From: Ramlibacter tataouinensis
GTDB lineage: Bacteria > Pseudomonadota > Gammaproteobacteria > Burkholderiales > Burkholderiaceae_C
Length of the DNA: 64,000 bases
Assembly (NCBI GenBank): GCA_002427815.1
Contig: DIZF01000016.1
Coordinates: 107,801-171,800 of the forward strand
Direction: 5' to 3'
Positions within the stretch are counted from its first letter, which is position 1. Every line of letters starts with the position of its first letter. Positions 15,696 to 23,771 of this stretch are shown in pieces. The notes under the pieces are model-generated. The model was not told the origin of the DNA. It ran no database searches and saw nothing but the letters and a program-made list of their open reading frames with translations. The position numbers and the translations under genes are program-made.

Positions 15696-15699
15696 AGCC

Positions 15700-16386
15700 A
15701 TGGCAGTCGCCCTCGGCTTCGACATCCTGCGCCAGGCGCAGGCGGCGCCGCTGAACGGGCGGCCCTCGCCGGCGCGCAATCGCCGGCGCGCGCAGGCCCT
15801 GGCCATGGCGCGCGACGAAGCCCTCGTCAACGCGGCTTACAGCTACCACATCGTGACCCTGGAGGCCCCACCCGCGCCACTGCTGCAGGCAGGCGGCGAA
15901 TCGCTGGAGGCGCCCTGGCTGCTGCCGGCCTCGGGGCAGTTGACGGCCCTGGCCTGCGGGGTGTGCACCCTGGGCCCGGCCCTGGAGCGGCGCGTCAGCG
16001 AGTTGTTCGCGCAGCGACGTGCTTCCCTCGCCATGGCGCTGGACGAACTGGGCAACGAATTGCTTTTCGATATCTCGCGCCGGGCCCAGGATCGCATGCA
16101 AGCCGAGGTCGGCCGCAGCGGCCTGTCCATGAGCGGCGAGTTGCGCGCCGGCGACCCCGGGCTGGCGCTGGAGGCCCAAGGCGCCGTCCTGCGCCTGGCA
16201 GGCGCCGACAGCATCGGCATCAGTCTGGGCGCAGGCTTCCTGATGCACCCGATGAAGTCGACCTCGATGGTGCTGGGCGTGGGCATGAACTTGCCCGCGA
16301 GCTCCTGGTCACGTTGCGACACCTGCAACTCGCGCGCCAGGTGCGGTGTGCGTTTGCGGGCGCTTGCCTCGGCTGAAACGGCTTGA
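15700..16386 (+). CDS. Methionine-synthase-activation-domain-like protein with Cys-rich tail
   Basis: This 228-residue protein has a core, ELGNELLFDISRRAQDRMQ onward, ending in ISLGAGFLMHPMKSTSMVLGVG. This resembles the AdoMet-binding B12 reactivation domain of MetH. It carries no B12 or folate domain. The C-terminus has CDTCNSRARC, a Cys cluster that could bind zinc or iron-sulfur. It sits between the methyltransferase and the ATP-dependent activator. A helper in corrinoid reactivation is the natural guess. Confidence 0.75.
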   Translation: MAVALGFDILRQAQAAPLNGRPSPARNRRRAQALAMARDEALVNAAYSYHIVTLEAPPAPLLQAGGESLEAPWLLPASGQLTALACGVCTLGPALERRVSELFAQRRASLAMALDELGNELLFDISRRAQDRMQAEVGRSGLSMSGELRAGDPGLALEAQGAVLRLAGADSIGISLGAGFLMHPMKSTSMVLGVGMNLPASSWSRCDTCNSRARCGVRLRALASAETA

Positions 16387-16424
16387 CCCAGGGCTCACAG
16401 CCGCTCCTGGAAAGCTCGCCCACC

Positions 16425-18266
16425 ATGACCCGGAATCCGCGCGTTGTCGATGCCCCGCCAGGCCACCAACTGCGCTTTGCGCAGCTGGAACGCGTCATCA
16501 CCGCCCAGGCCGGCGACACCTTGTTCCAGAGCGCGCGGCGCAATGGGGTGCGGATCGTCGGCGCCTGCGGCGGCCGCGGCACCTGCGGAACCTGCTCGGT
16601 CCTGGTCGTCGATGGCAACGTCGAGCAGATCGGGCTTACCGCGCCCGCCGCCGGACCGGACGGATCGGGGGCCAAACGCCAGAAATGGCAACGCGCCTGT
16701 CAGCTCCGCGCCCTGTCGGACTGCACGGTCGAGGTCGCGCCGCGCTCCCTGGCAGCGGTGGTGCGCGCCGACGTGGCGAGCAGCGCAACCGCGCAGCCGC
16801 TGCCGCTGGACCCGCTGGTGAGGAGCCTGGAACTGAGCCTGGCCCCGCCCAGCCTGGCCGACCCCGCCGCCGATGTCGAGCGGCTGCGCCGCGCCCTGCC
16901 CGACCAGGATCTTCGGCTGGATCTGGACGCACTGCGGCAACTCCCCGGGGTGCTGCGCACAGGCTCCTGGTCGCTGTGTGCCCACCTGCGACTGGGCGAA
17001 TTGATCGGTGTGGCCGCGCCCGGCAGCGCCAGCCTGGGCCTGGCGGTCGACCTGGGAACCACCAACGTGGCGGCTTTTCTGATCGACCTGCAAAGCGGCA
17101 AACGCCTGGCCAGCCTGGCCATCGAGAACCCGCAGGTGGCCTGGGGCGCCGACGTGATCAGTCGGGTCAACCACGCCGTGGCCCAGCCGGGCGGCGACGA
17201 ACTGCGCGAGGCCGCGATCACCGCCATCCGGGCGCTGGCCCATGACCTGTGCCAGGCCGTGGACAGCGCACCCGCGGACATCGTCGACGTGGCGGTCTGC
17301 GGCAACACGGCGATGCAGCATTTGCTGCTGGGCCTGCCGGTATTCCAGCTTGGCCGCGCGCCCTTCGTCGCGGCGGTGCGCCAGGGAATGGATGTCAAGG
17401 CGCGCGAGCTCGGCCTGGCGGTCTGCCCGGGTGCTTATGCCCATATCGCTCCCAACATCGGCGGCTTTGTCGGCGGCGACCATGTCACCGCCTTGTTGGC
17501 CACCCGGGAACTGTGGGACGACGACCGGGCCAGCCTGCTCATGGACATCGGTACCAACACCGAAATCTCGCTGATTCACAAAGGGCAGATCCTCAGCGCC
17601 TCCTGCCCCTCGGGACCGGCCCTGGAGGGTGGCCACATCTCCTGCGGCATGCGCGCGGCCGAAGGCGCCATCGAGCGCGCGAGCCTGGCGGCCGATGGCT
17701 CGCTCACGCTCAAGGTGATCGGCGGGAAGACGCCCGTCGGTCTGTGCGGCTCGGGGGTTCTGGACGTGATGGCCACGCTGCACCGCGCGGGGATGGTCGA
17801 TGACCGTGGCCGGCTGAATGCAAGCCACCCCGCGGTGAGCGAGCATGACGGCAAGCGGGTGGCGCGGCTGGCCGAGGGCGTGAGTTTCAGCCAGGACGAC
17901 GTGCGGGCGGTGCAACTGGCCAAGTCCGCGATCCGTACCGGGGTCGAACTGTTGCTGCGCCTGGCCGGGTTGCAGGCCGGCGAGATCGACCGGTTCATCA
18001 TCGCCGGCGCTTTCGGCGCTTACATCGACGTCCAGAGCGGGATAGCGACGGGCTTGTTCCCGGCATTGGCCCCGGCGCGCTTTGTACAGGTCGGCAACGC
18101 CGCGGGCCTGGGTGTGCAGCGGATGCTGGCCTCGGGCCGTGCGCGCGAACAAGCCGACGAACTCGCCGCACGCTGCCGCTATGTCGAGCTCAGCACGCAG
18201 GCCGGGTTCCAGAAGGCTTTCCTGCAGAACATCGGATTCAACACTCCCATGAGAGATTCACCGTGA
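16425..18266 (+). CDS. RACE-type reductive activator of corrinoid protein (2Fe-2S/ASKHA)
   Basis: This 613-residue protein has an N-terminal plant-type ferredoxin domain with Cys48, Cys54, Cys57 (ACGGRGTCGTC) and Cys92. A linker of about 100 residues leads to an ASKHA ATPase starting LGLAVDLGTTNVAAFLID with MDIGTNTEIS and IAGAFGAYID. RACE proteins use ATP hydrolysis and reduced ferredoxin to return inactive Co(II) to Co(I). The ATG at 16425 is chosen; a TTG overlapping the previous stop is possible. The gene overlaps the next by 4 nt. An activator like this suggests the corrinoid is often oxidised, as expected in air. Confidence 0.95.
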   Translation: MTRNPRVVDAPPGHQLRFAQLERVITAQAGDTLFQSARRNGVRIVGACGGRGTCGTCSVLVVDGNVEQIGLTAPAAGPDGSGAKRQKWQRACQLRALSDCTVEVAPRSLAAVVRADVASSATAQPLPLDPLVRSLELSLAPPSLADPAADVERLRRALPDQDLRLDLDALRQLPGVLRTGSWSLCAHLRLGELIGVAAPGSASLGLAVDLGTTNVAAFLIDLQSGKRLASLAIENPQVAWGADVISRVNHAVAQPGGDELREAAITAIRALAHDLCQAVDSAPADIVDVAVCGNTAMQHLLLGLPVFQLGRAPFVAAVRQGMDVKARELGLAVCPGAYAHIAPNIGGFVGGDHVTALLATRELWDDDRASLLMDIGTNTEISLIHKGQILSASCPSGPALEGGHISCGMRAAEGAIERASLAADGSLTLKVIGGKTPVGLCGSGVLDVMATLHRAGMVDDRGRLNASHPAVSEHDGKRVARLAEGVSFSQDDVRAVQLAKSAIRTGVELLLRLAGLQAGEIDRFIIAGAFGAYIDVQSGIATGLFPALAPARFVQVGNAAGLGVQRMLASGRAREQADELAARCRYVELSTQAGFQKAFLQNIGFNTPMRDSP

Positions 18267-19150
18267 CCGCATCCCAGAGTTTCGACATCACGATCATCGG
18301 CGAGCGCATCAATCCGGGCTTCAAGAGCACGAAGGCCTTGTTCGACAACTCGGATCTGCCGGGCGTCCAGGCCCTTGCCGTGAAGCAAGCCGAGGCCGGG
18401 GCGTCCTATCTGAACGTCAACATCGGCGCCCGCGCGCTGACCGACCCGGTTTTCCTCGCCGAGGCCATCCAGGCGATCCAGGCCGTGGTCACGCTGCCGC
18501 TGTCATTCGACGTGCCCAGCGTGCAGACTCATGAACTGTGCCTGCAGACCTACGACCCGGCGCGCGCCGGCGGTGCCCTGCCCATCGTCAATTCGATAAC
18601 CGAACACCGCTGGGGCGCTATGAGCCTGTATCGAGAGCGCCCGTTCAAGGTCATCGTGATGGCCTCCGAGCGGGTCGAGGACGGCGTGGCGAAGAACAAC
18701 AAGAGCGCCACCGAGATCGCCGGAACCGCCAGGCGCGCCGCACTGCGCCTGCAGCGCGACCATGGAATGGCGCTGGACGACATCATCATCGACCTGTCGG
18801 TCTCGGCCATCATCGCCGACACGGAAGGGCTGAACCGGGCAACTCTGGAGGCGGTCAAGCTGATCGGCAGCGATCCGCAGCTGAAGGGTTTGCACATGAT
18901 GGGCGGGCTGTCCAACATCGGCCAGCAATTGCCACCCAAGGCGGCCGACGGCTCGGACCTGAAGCACGACCTGGAAAACGCGTTCCTCACGCTGGCCGTG
19001 CCGTACGGCTTCGACACCGTGCTGGGCACACCCTGGCGCGGCTACGCCCCGCTGGCGCAGGACAATTACGTGCTGAAGGCGTACCAGAACTTCCTCGAAC
19101 AGACCGGCAGCAACGCCCTGCGCGCAGTGCGCAAGCTGTACAAGGCATGA
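18263..19150 (+). CDS. Methyl-H4folate:corrinoid methyltransferase (pterin-binding)
   Basis: This 295-residue TIM barrel of the dihydropteroate-synthase/MeTr family has FDITIIGERINPGFKST at the N-terminus, ASYLNVNIGAR and PLSFDVPS as pterin-site strands, and IVNSITEH. It compares with AcsE, MtgA and CmuB, which move the methyl group between methylcobamide and tetrahydrofolate. The GTG at 18263 overlaps the RACE stop and its own stop overlaps the amidohydrolase start. It would close the methyl transfer to H4folate that the MetF-like protein then oxidises. Confidence 0.93.
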   Translation: MTASQSFDITIIGERINPGFKSTKALFDNSDLPGVQALAVKQAEAGASYLNVNIGARALTDPVFLAEAIQAIQAVVTLPLSFDVPSVQTHELCLQTYDPARAGGALPIVNSITEHRWGAMSLYRERPFKVIVMASERVEDGVAKNNKSATEIAGTARRAALRLQRDHGMALDDIIIDLSVSAIIADTEGLNRATLEAVKLIGSDPQLKGLHMMGGLSNIGQQLPPKAADGSDLKHDLENAFLTLAVPYGFDTVLGTPWRGYAPLAQDNYVLKAYQNFLEQTGSNALRAVRKLYKA

Positions 19151-20361
19151 ACCCGCCCAACACATTCGCCCTGGTCGTCGACCAATGGTTCGACGGCGAA
19201 CAGCGGCACGCACAGCGCACCACGATGAAGGTGGTGGACGGCCGGCTGGAGGCCGTGGCGGCCGGCGACCACGGCGATGCGTTGATCGGGCAGGGATGGC
19301 CGGTCGAGCGCGGCGCGTTCCTGATGCCGGGCCTGGTGGATGCCCACGTCCACCTGTTCCTGGATGGCGCATCGACCGATTCGAAGCAACGATCGGAGCA
19401 CTTGAAGCAGCCGCTCGAAGCGTTGACCGACACCGCGCGCCGCAGCGCTGCGCAGGCACTGGCCAACGGCGTCACCGGGGTACGCGACGGCGGCGACCGG
19501 TACGGCATCAACCACCGCCTGCGGGATGAAGCACGCTCCCCCGGCAGCGCTCTGTCGCAGGTGCGCTCGGTCGGACTGGGCGTGAAGCGCGCCAAGCGCT
19601 ACGGCGCCTTCATGGCCACCGATGTGGGCGACGACGACAGCATCCGCAGCTCGGTGCGTGAACTCGCTCGCGCCAACGACGAGATCAAGCTGATCCTCAC
19701 CGGCATCATCGACTTCGACGCCGGTGCCGTCACCGACGAGCCGCAGTTCACGCTCGAGGAGGCGCGCAGCGTGGTCGAGACCGCGCACGCCGCGGGGCGC
19801 AAGGTGATGGCCCACTGCAGCGGGTTCAAGGGCCTGGTGGTGGCTGCCGGAGCCGGGGTCGATTCGATCGAGCACGGCTTCTTCATGGACCGCACCACGC
19901 TGGCGCTGATGCGCGACAAGAACCTGGCCTGGACACCCACCTTCTGCCCGGTGCATTTCCAGTGGGCCAGTCCCGAGGTGGCGGGCTGGTCGGCACAGAC
20001 TGTGGGTCATCTGCGACGCATCCTCGATGCGCACGCCGAACACCTGCACCTGGCGCACCAGATGGGCGTGCGCCTGCTCGTGGGCACCGATGCCGGCAGC
20101 ATGGGCGTCGAACATGGCCGGGCGATGTTCGACGAGATCGACCGCTTCCTCGAGGCCGGTCTGCCGCTGGCTGCGGTGCTGCGCGCCGCCACCACCGAGC
20201 CACGCCGGCACTTCGGCGATCCGCAGCCGCTGCTGGCGCCGGGTGCGAGCTTCGAGGCGGTACAGCTCGCAGCGTCGCCGTTCGTCGATGTGCAGGTGCT
20301 TCGCCAGCCGCAGCGCGTCTGGGATGCGGCTGGCAGGCGGCTCCCGGCCGCAGTACCCTAG
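19147..20361 (+). CDS. Metal-dependent amidohydrolase
   Basis: This 404-residue amidohydrolase-superfamily protein has VDAHVHLFLDG (HxH metal site), IKLILTG with a candidate bridging Lys, VMAHCSG, DSIEHGFF and VGTDAGSMG (the final Asp), in the order of the imidazolonepropionase/prolidase group. The ATG overlaps the pterin methyltransferase stop. A hydrolase inside a corrinoid demethylation operon suggests that the methylated substrate, or its demethylated product, has an amide, lactam or ester bond. Substrate unknown. Confidence 0.9.
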   Translation: MNPPNTFALVVDQWFDGEQRHAQRTTMKVVDGRLEAVAAGDHGDALIGQGWPVERGAFLMPGLVDAHVHLFLDGASTDSKQRSEHLKQPLEALTDTARRSAAQALANGVTGVRDGGDRYGINHRLRDEARSPGSALSQVRSVGLGVKRAKRYGAFMATDVGDDDSIRSSVRELARANDEIKLILTGIIDFDAGAVTDEPQFTLEEARSVVETAHAAGRKVMAHCSGFKGLVVAAGAGVDSIEHGFFMDRTTLALMRDKNLAWTPTFCPVHFQWASPEVAGWSAQTVGHLRRILDAHAEHLHLAHQMGVRLLVGTDAGSMGVEHGRAMFDEIDRFLEAGLPLAAVLRAATTEPRRHFGDPQPLLAPGASFEAVQLAASPFVDVQVLRQPQRVWDAAGRRLPAAVP

Positions 20362-20368
20362 GCCCTGC

Positions 20369-21790
20369 ATGTACACCGTTCGCCTCTGGTCCGTTCGACA
20401 TGCACGCGGCTTGCGCCGCCTGTATGTGTTCTTCTCCCGACTCGCACCCATGCTCGCTCCGTTGGTGCGGTGGCTGGGCAGCCGCCGTGCCGAAGCGGTG
20501 TTGCACCCGATCGAGCGCGCAGCCAAACGCTTCATGTTCGACTGCCGCGAATGTGGGCAGTGCGTGCTGTCGGCCACCGGCATGGCCTGCCCGATGAACT
20601 GCCCCAAGCAGATGCGCAATGGGCCGTGTGGCGGCGTGCGAGCCGATGGAAATTGCGAAGTCGACCCGCAGATGCGCTGCGTCTGGGTCGAAGCCACCGA
20701 GGGCACCAAACGCATCGCGGCCGATCATCGGGCGCACCCCACGCCGCTATTGGCCGCCATCGATACCCGCAATGCGGGCCGCTCCACCTGGATCCGGGTC
20801 ATCGAGGGCCATCCGGAAACGGCGTTTCAGCCGCCCGTTGGCGAACGCGTGACGCCGCAATCGCGGCTCGGCCCGTTCGAGAGCGCATGCCGCTCGGGCG
20901 AATTCGTCGTCACGGTCGAGTTGGGCCCTCCGGACTCGGCCGACCCGCAGGCCCTGCTGGAACGCGCCGCCCGGTTCGGCGGTCTGGTCGACGCCATCAA
21001 CGTCACCGACGGCGCGGGCGGCAACTGCCACATGTCGAGCGTCGCCGCCTCGGCCATTCTGGTGGCCCACGGCTACCCCGCGGTCTACCAGATCACGTGC
21101 CGCGACCGCAACCGCATCGCGATCCAGGGCGACATCCTCGGCGCGGCCGCCCTGGGCGTACAGAACATTCTGTGTCTCACCGGCGACGATGTCAGCCAGG
21201 GCGATCACCCGCAGGCCAAGCCGGTGTTCGACCTCGATGCCGTCTCGCTGCTGCACATCGCCCGCGGCATGTGCGACCAGGGGCAGTTCGCGTCGGGCCG
21301 CAAGCTGGAGACGCCGCCCGATCTGTTCATCGGCGCCACGGCCAATCCCTTCGTGCCGCCCTACCGCGATCGCGTGGCCAATCTGGAAAAGAAGATCGTC
21401 GCCGGGGCCCGGTTCATCCAGACGCAGTTCTGCTTCGACGTCGAGATGTTCGAAGACTTCATGCAGGAGGTGCGACAGCGCGAACTGCAGCGCCGCGCCA
21501 AGCTGATCGTCGGCGTCGGCACGCTGGGCAGCGCCAAGGCGCTGGCGTGGATGGCCGCGCATGTGCCGGGCGTACACGTACCGCCTGGCCTGCTTGAGCG
21601 TATTGGTGGCGCGAAGGATCAACGGCTCGCAGGCCAGCAGGTGTGCATCGAGATCATCCGGGCCCTCACTCAGATCGAGGGTGTTGCCGGCGTCCATGTG
21701 ATGGGTCATCGAAACGAGGACATGCTGGCCGAGATCATTCTGGAGTCTGGTTTAGGGCCGGTCAGTCGACGGTCGCGCCCGACGCCTTGA
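20369..21790 (+). CDS. MetV-MetF fusion: methylenetetrahydrofolate reductase with Cys-rich N-terminal domain
   Basis: This 473-residue fusion has an N-terminal domain to about residue 130 that contains eight cysteines (59, 62, 65, 74, 78, 87, 96, 104) around CRECGQC and NGPCGGVRADGNC. This is the MTHFR_C/MetV domain that binds metal or Fe-S in acetogens. From about 175 (GEFVVTVELGPPDSAD) comes an FAD MTHFR barrel with VDAINVTDGAGG, YQITCRDRNRIA and NILCLTGDD. It probably oxidises methyl-H4folate made by the operon. It starts 7 bases after the amidohydrolase stop and is the last gene before a terminator. Confidence 0.92.
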   Translation: MYTVRLWSVRHARGLRRLYVFFSRLAPMLAPLVRWLGSRRAEAVLHPIERAAKRFMFDCRECGQCVLSATGMACPMNCPKQMRNGPCGGVRADGNCEVDPQMRCVWVEATEGTKRIAADHRAHPTPLLAAIDTRNAGRSTWIRVIEGHPETAFQPPVGERVTPQSRLGPFESACRSGEFVVTVELGPPDSADPQALLERAARFGGLVDAINVTDGAGGNCHMSSVAASAILVAHGYPAVYQITCRDRNRIAIQGDILGAAALGVQNILCLTGDDVSQGDHPQAKPVFDLDAVSLLHIARGMCDQGQFASGRKLETPPDLFIGATANPFVPPYRDRVANLEKKIVAGARFIQTQFCFDVEMFEDFMQEVRQRELQRRAKLIVGVGTLGSAKALAWMAAHVPGVHVPPGLLERIGGAKDQRLAGQQVCIEIIRALTQIEGVAGVHVMGHRNEDMLAEIILESGLGPVSRRSRPTP

Positions 21791-21886
21791 CGCAATTCGA
21801 CGCGTTCATCCGCGCGGAGATCGACACGTGGACAAAGCGGGGCAATGTTTCAGCGACTGTCGGCAGATCCGGTGCGATCGACGCAG

Positions 21887-21923
21887 CCTGCCCAGGCCGG
21901 CGGAACCGGGCGGCCTGGGCAGG
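21887..21923. terminator. Bidirectional hairpin between the C1 operon and the porin gene
   Basis: CCTGCCCAGGCC (21887-21898) and GGCCTGGGCAGG (21912-21923) form a perfect 12-bp GC-rich stem with a 13-base loop. It lies between two convergent genes, five bases after the porin stop on the minus strand. There is no T tract, so termination may be weak or Rho-assisted. Confidence 0.75.
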
Positions 21924-21928
21924 GTGGG

Positions 21929-23059
21929 TCAGAACAGGTGGCGTACGCCCAGTTCCAGGCCGCTCGAGGTCTGGCCCGGCAACGGTGCCCGGTTGCCGCT
22001 GACCGTGTAAGTGGCCTGGCCGCTGTTGGTCAGACGGGCGTAGGTGCCGTAGAGAGCCGTGCGTTTGGACAGGTTGTGCACGTAGCCCAGGCCCCACTGG
22101 CGGGCATTGTTGGCGTCGCGTGCGGAGCCGTCTGCATTGCGCAACGCGTTGTCGCTGCGATCGTCCAGCACGGCATAGCTCATGCGGATCACTCCGACAC
22201 CGACAGGAATGTGCGCGCCGAGTTCAGCCGTGTTCTTGCGCACCGCGCCGCCGGCCAGTTCGACCTTCACCACGTTGTACAGCGCAAAAAGCTTCACCAC
22301 GCCAGCGTTCCAGGTGCCGCCGATGTTGGCGTGCGTGTAGTTGCCGATCGTTGCCGTTGGATTGTTGTGCGTGCGGGTCATGGCGACAGCAGCGTCGAAG
22401 GGTCCCGCGGCATAGCCAACGCGGGCGCCGGCGAAGTTGCCGTCATGCGAGGTGGGCGTCCCGCTCGTGTTTTCACCGACGCCGACCATCGCCATCCCGT
22501 AAACGCCGCCTAGAGTGGCCGGCAGCCAGTAGCTGATCGAATTGCTGCCGGTGATGGCTGTGGGCAGGGGCGCAGTGGTGACGCCGGCGAAGGTCAGGTT
22601 GCCGGCGCGCGCCACGCCGTTGGCGTTGAACGGATCGAAATAGATGCTGCTCCAGTGGGTCGGGATGAAGTCATGTCCCAGGCGCACTTCGCCCAACTGG
22701 TTGGCCAGGCTCACAGTGGAGACGCGGTCGAACTTGAAGCCCTCCCCGCCCGCTGTGGCCGCACCGCCGCCGCTGGGCTGGTTGTTGCTATTGGTCGGGC
22801 GGCCCACCCCGATGTCGGCGTTGATGCTGCCCTCGAGCCAGAAGCCGGCCTTCAAACCGCCACCCAGGTCCTCCACGCCGCGAAAGCCGATGCGGCCTGT
22901 GGACAGGCCGCCATTGCCCACCATGGTGCTGGTGCCGACGCCGCCGGCGTCGAAGCGCTGTAGATTCACGTCCACCACGCCGAACAAGGTGACGCTGGAC
23001 TGGGCCTGCGCTGCCCCACAAGCCAGCGCGATCGCCGACAACAAAAATAGCTTCTTCAT
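21929..23059 (-). CDS. General porin (Gram-negative porin_4 type)
   Basis: This 376-residue protein has a 20-residue signal peptide (MKKLFLLSAIALACGAAQAQ), then SSVTLFGVVDVNLQRF, the standard start of betaproteobacterial trimeric porins. Alternating amphipathic strands follow, ending LELGVRHLF with the outer-membrane terminal Phe. RLGHDFIPTHW is an L3-like constriction segment. The ATG at 23059 has the SD GGAGACAATCG. It lies downstream of the aconitase X genes on the same strand and may serve uptake for them. Confidence 0.95.
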   Translation of the reverse strand: MKKLFLLSAIALACGAAQAQSSVTLFGVVDVNLQRFDAGGVGTSTMVGNGGLSTGRIGFRGVEDLGGGLKAGFWLEGSINADIGVGRPTNSNNQPSGGGAATAGGEGFKFDRVSTVSLANQLGEVRLGHDFIPTHWSSIYFDPFNANGVARAGNLTFAGVTTAPLPTAITGSNSISYWLPATLGGVYGMAMVGVGENTSGTPTSHDGNFAGARVGYAAGPFDAAVAMTRTHNNPTATIGNYTHANIGGTWNAGVVKLFALYNVVKVELAGGAVRKNTAELGAHIPVGVGVIRMSYAVLDDRSDNALRNADGSARDANNARQWGLGYVHNLSKRTALYGTYARLTNSGQATYTVSGNRAPLPGQTSSGLELGVRHLF

Positions 23060-23115
23060 CGATTGTCTCCTCTTAGTTGATAAAACTGCCCTGTTCGATC
23101 TCCCGCTGCCATGCA

Positions 23116-23313
23116 TCAGCGATCAGAGATGTTCTTGTCCTGCCGGTTGCAGCTTCGGCTGACGCAGGCGGCCAACTCGGATGAGCTGTTGACGACGGCG
23201 ATCCTGGGGTTCTCGCAGTCGGCCTCGGGGATGCCGAGCGCACACCAGTGGGCGTTGCGGACGGACCAGAGGCAGGAACCGCGCGGGAAATTGCTGCGCA
23301 ACGGACGCTTCAC
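23116..23313 (-). pseudogene. Truncated IlvD/Edd-family dehydratase (N-terminal fragment)
   Basis: A GTG at 23313 overlaps the stop of the aconitase X small subunit, the way a real operon gene would start. The frame reads PLRSNFPRGSCLWSVRNAHW, then PRIAVVNSSSELAAC, which matches the N-terminus of IlvD/Edd sugar-acid dehydratases, and stops after 65 codons. The remaining 500 or so residues, including the Fe-S cysteines, are absent and the porin gene follows. It is a deletion remnant of the operon's dehydratase. Confidence 0.6.
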
Positions 23314-23771
23314 CGGGCCGCTTTCTTGGTGATTTCAACGATGCCGCGATCCGCATCCACGCGGACCCAGTCGCCCGTCTCGATGCATTCCATGGGGTCG
23401 CGGTCGAAGTCGGTCATCGAGGGCGCATGGGTGACCACCGCGCCGAGCGCGATCTTGGTGGTCATCTCGTTGAACAGGAAAGCCGCCGGGGCCACGTTCA
23501 TCAGGCGCGCCATGTGAAACGCAGCCGACCAGCCGGAGGAACCCTTGGCGCCCGGGAACACCAGCACCTTGCCGGCGAAACTCTGGCCGCGCAGCTCATG
23601 CCGCGTTTCAACCACGGTGCCGGTGCGCGAATCGATCCCGCCCCAGCCGGAGATTCGGTCGCGCGTCACCAGGGCTTCGCCCTCGGCGACGCCAGGTACG
23701 ACCTTGCGCCCGTGGATGATGATGACGCTGCTCGCGCCCGCGACGCGTGGTTGCGTAGCCGATCCGCTCAT
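23310..23771 (-). CDS. Aconitase X small (swivel) subunit
   Basis: This 153-residue protein fits the DUF126/AcnX swivel domain: HGRKVVPGVAEGEALVTRDRISGWGGID, then GKVLVFPGAKGSSGWSAAFHMARL and VTHAPSMTDFDRDP. AcnX enzymes are hydro-lyases, for example of cis-3-hydroxyproline, or in other members of mevalonate phosphate or citrate-like acids. Its start overlaps the large-subunit stop (ATGA). The real substrate is open. Confidence 0.9.
   Translation of the reverse strand: MSGSATQPRVAGASSVIIIHGRKVVPGVAEGEALVTRDRISGWGGIDSRTGTVVETRHELRGQSFAGKVLVFPGAKGSSGWSAAFHMARLMNVAPAAFLFNEMTTKIALGAVVTHAPSMTDFDRDPMECIETGDWVRVDADRGIVEITKKAAR

Noticed and set aside
16395..18152. Reverse-strand open frame of 585 codons
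   Set aside because: Antisense to the RACE activator, whose ferredoxin and ASKHA motifs are unmistakable. No family features in the reverse frame.
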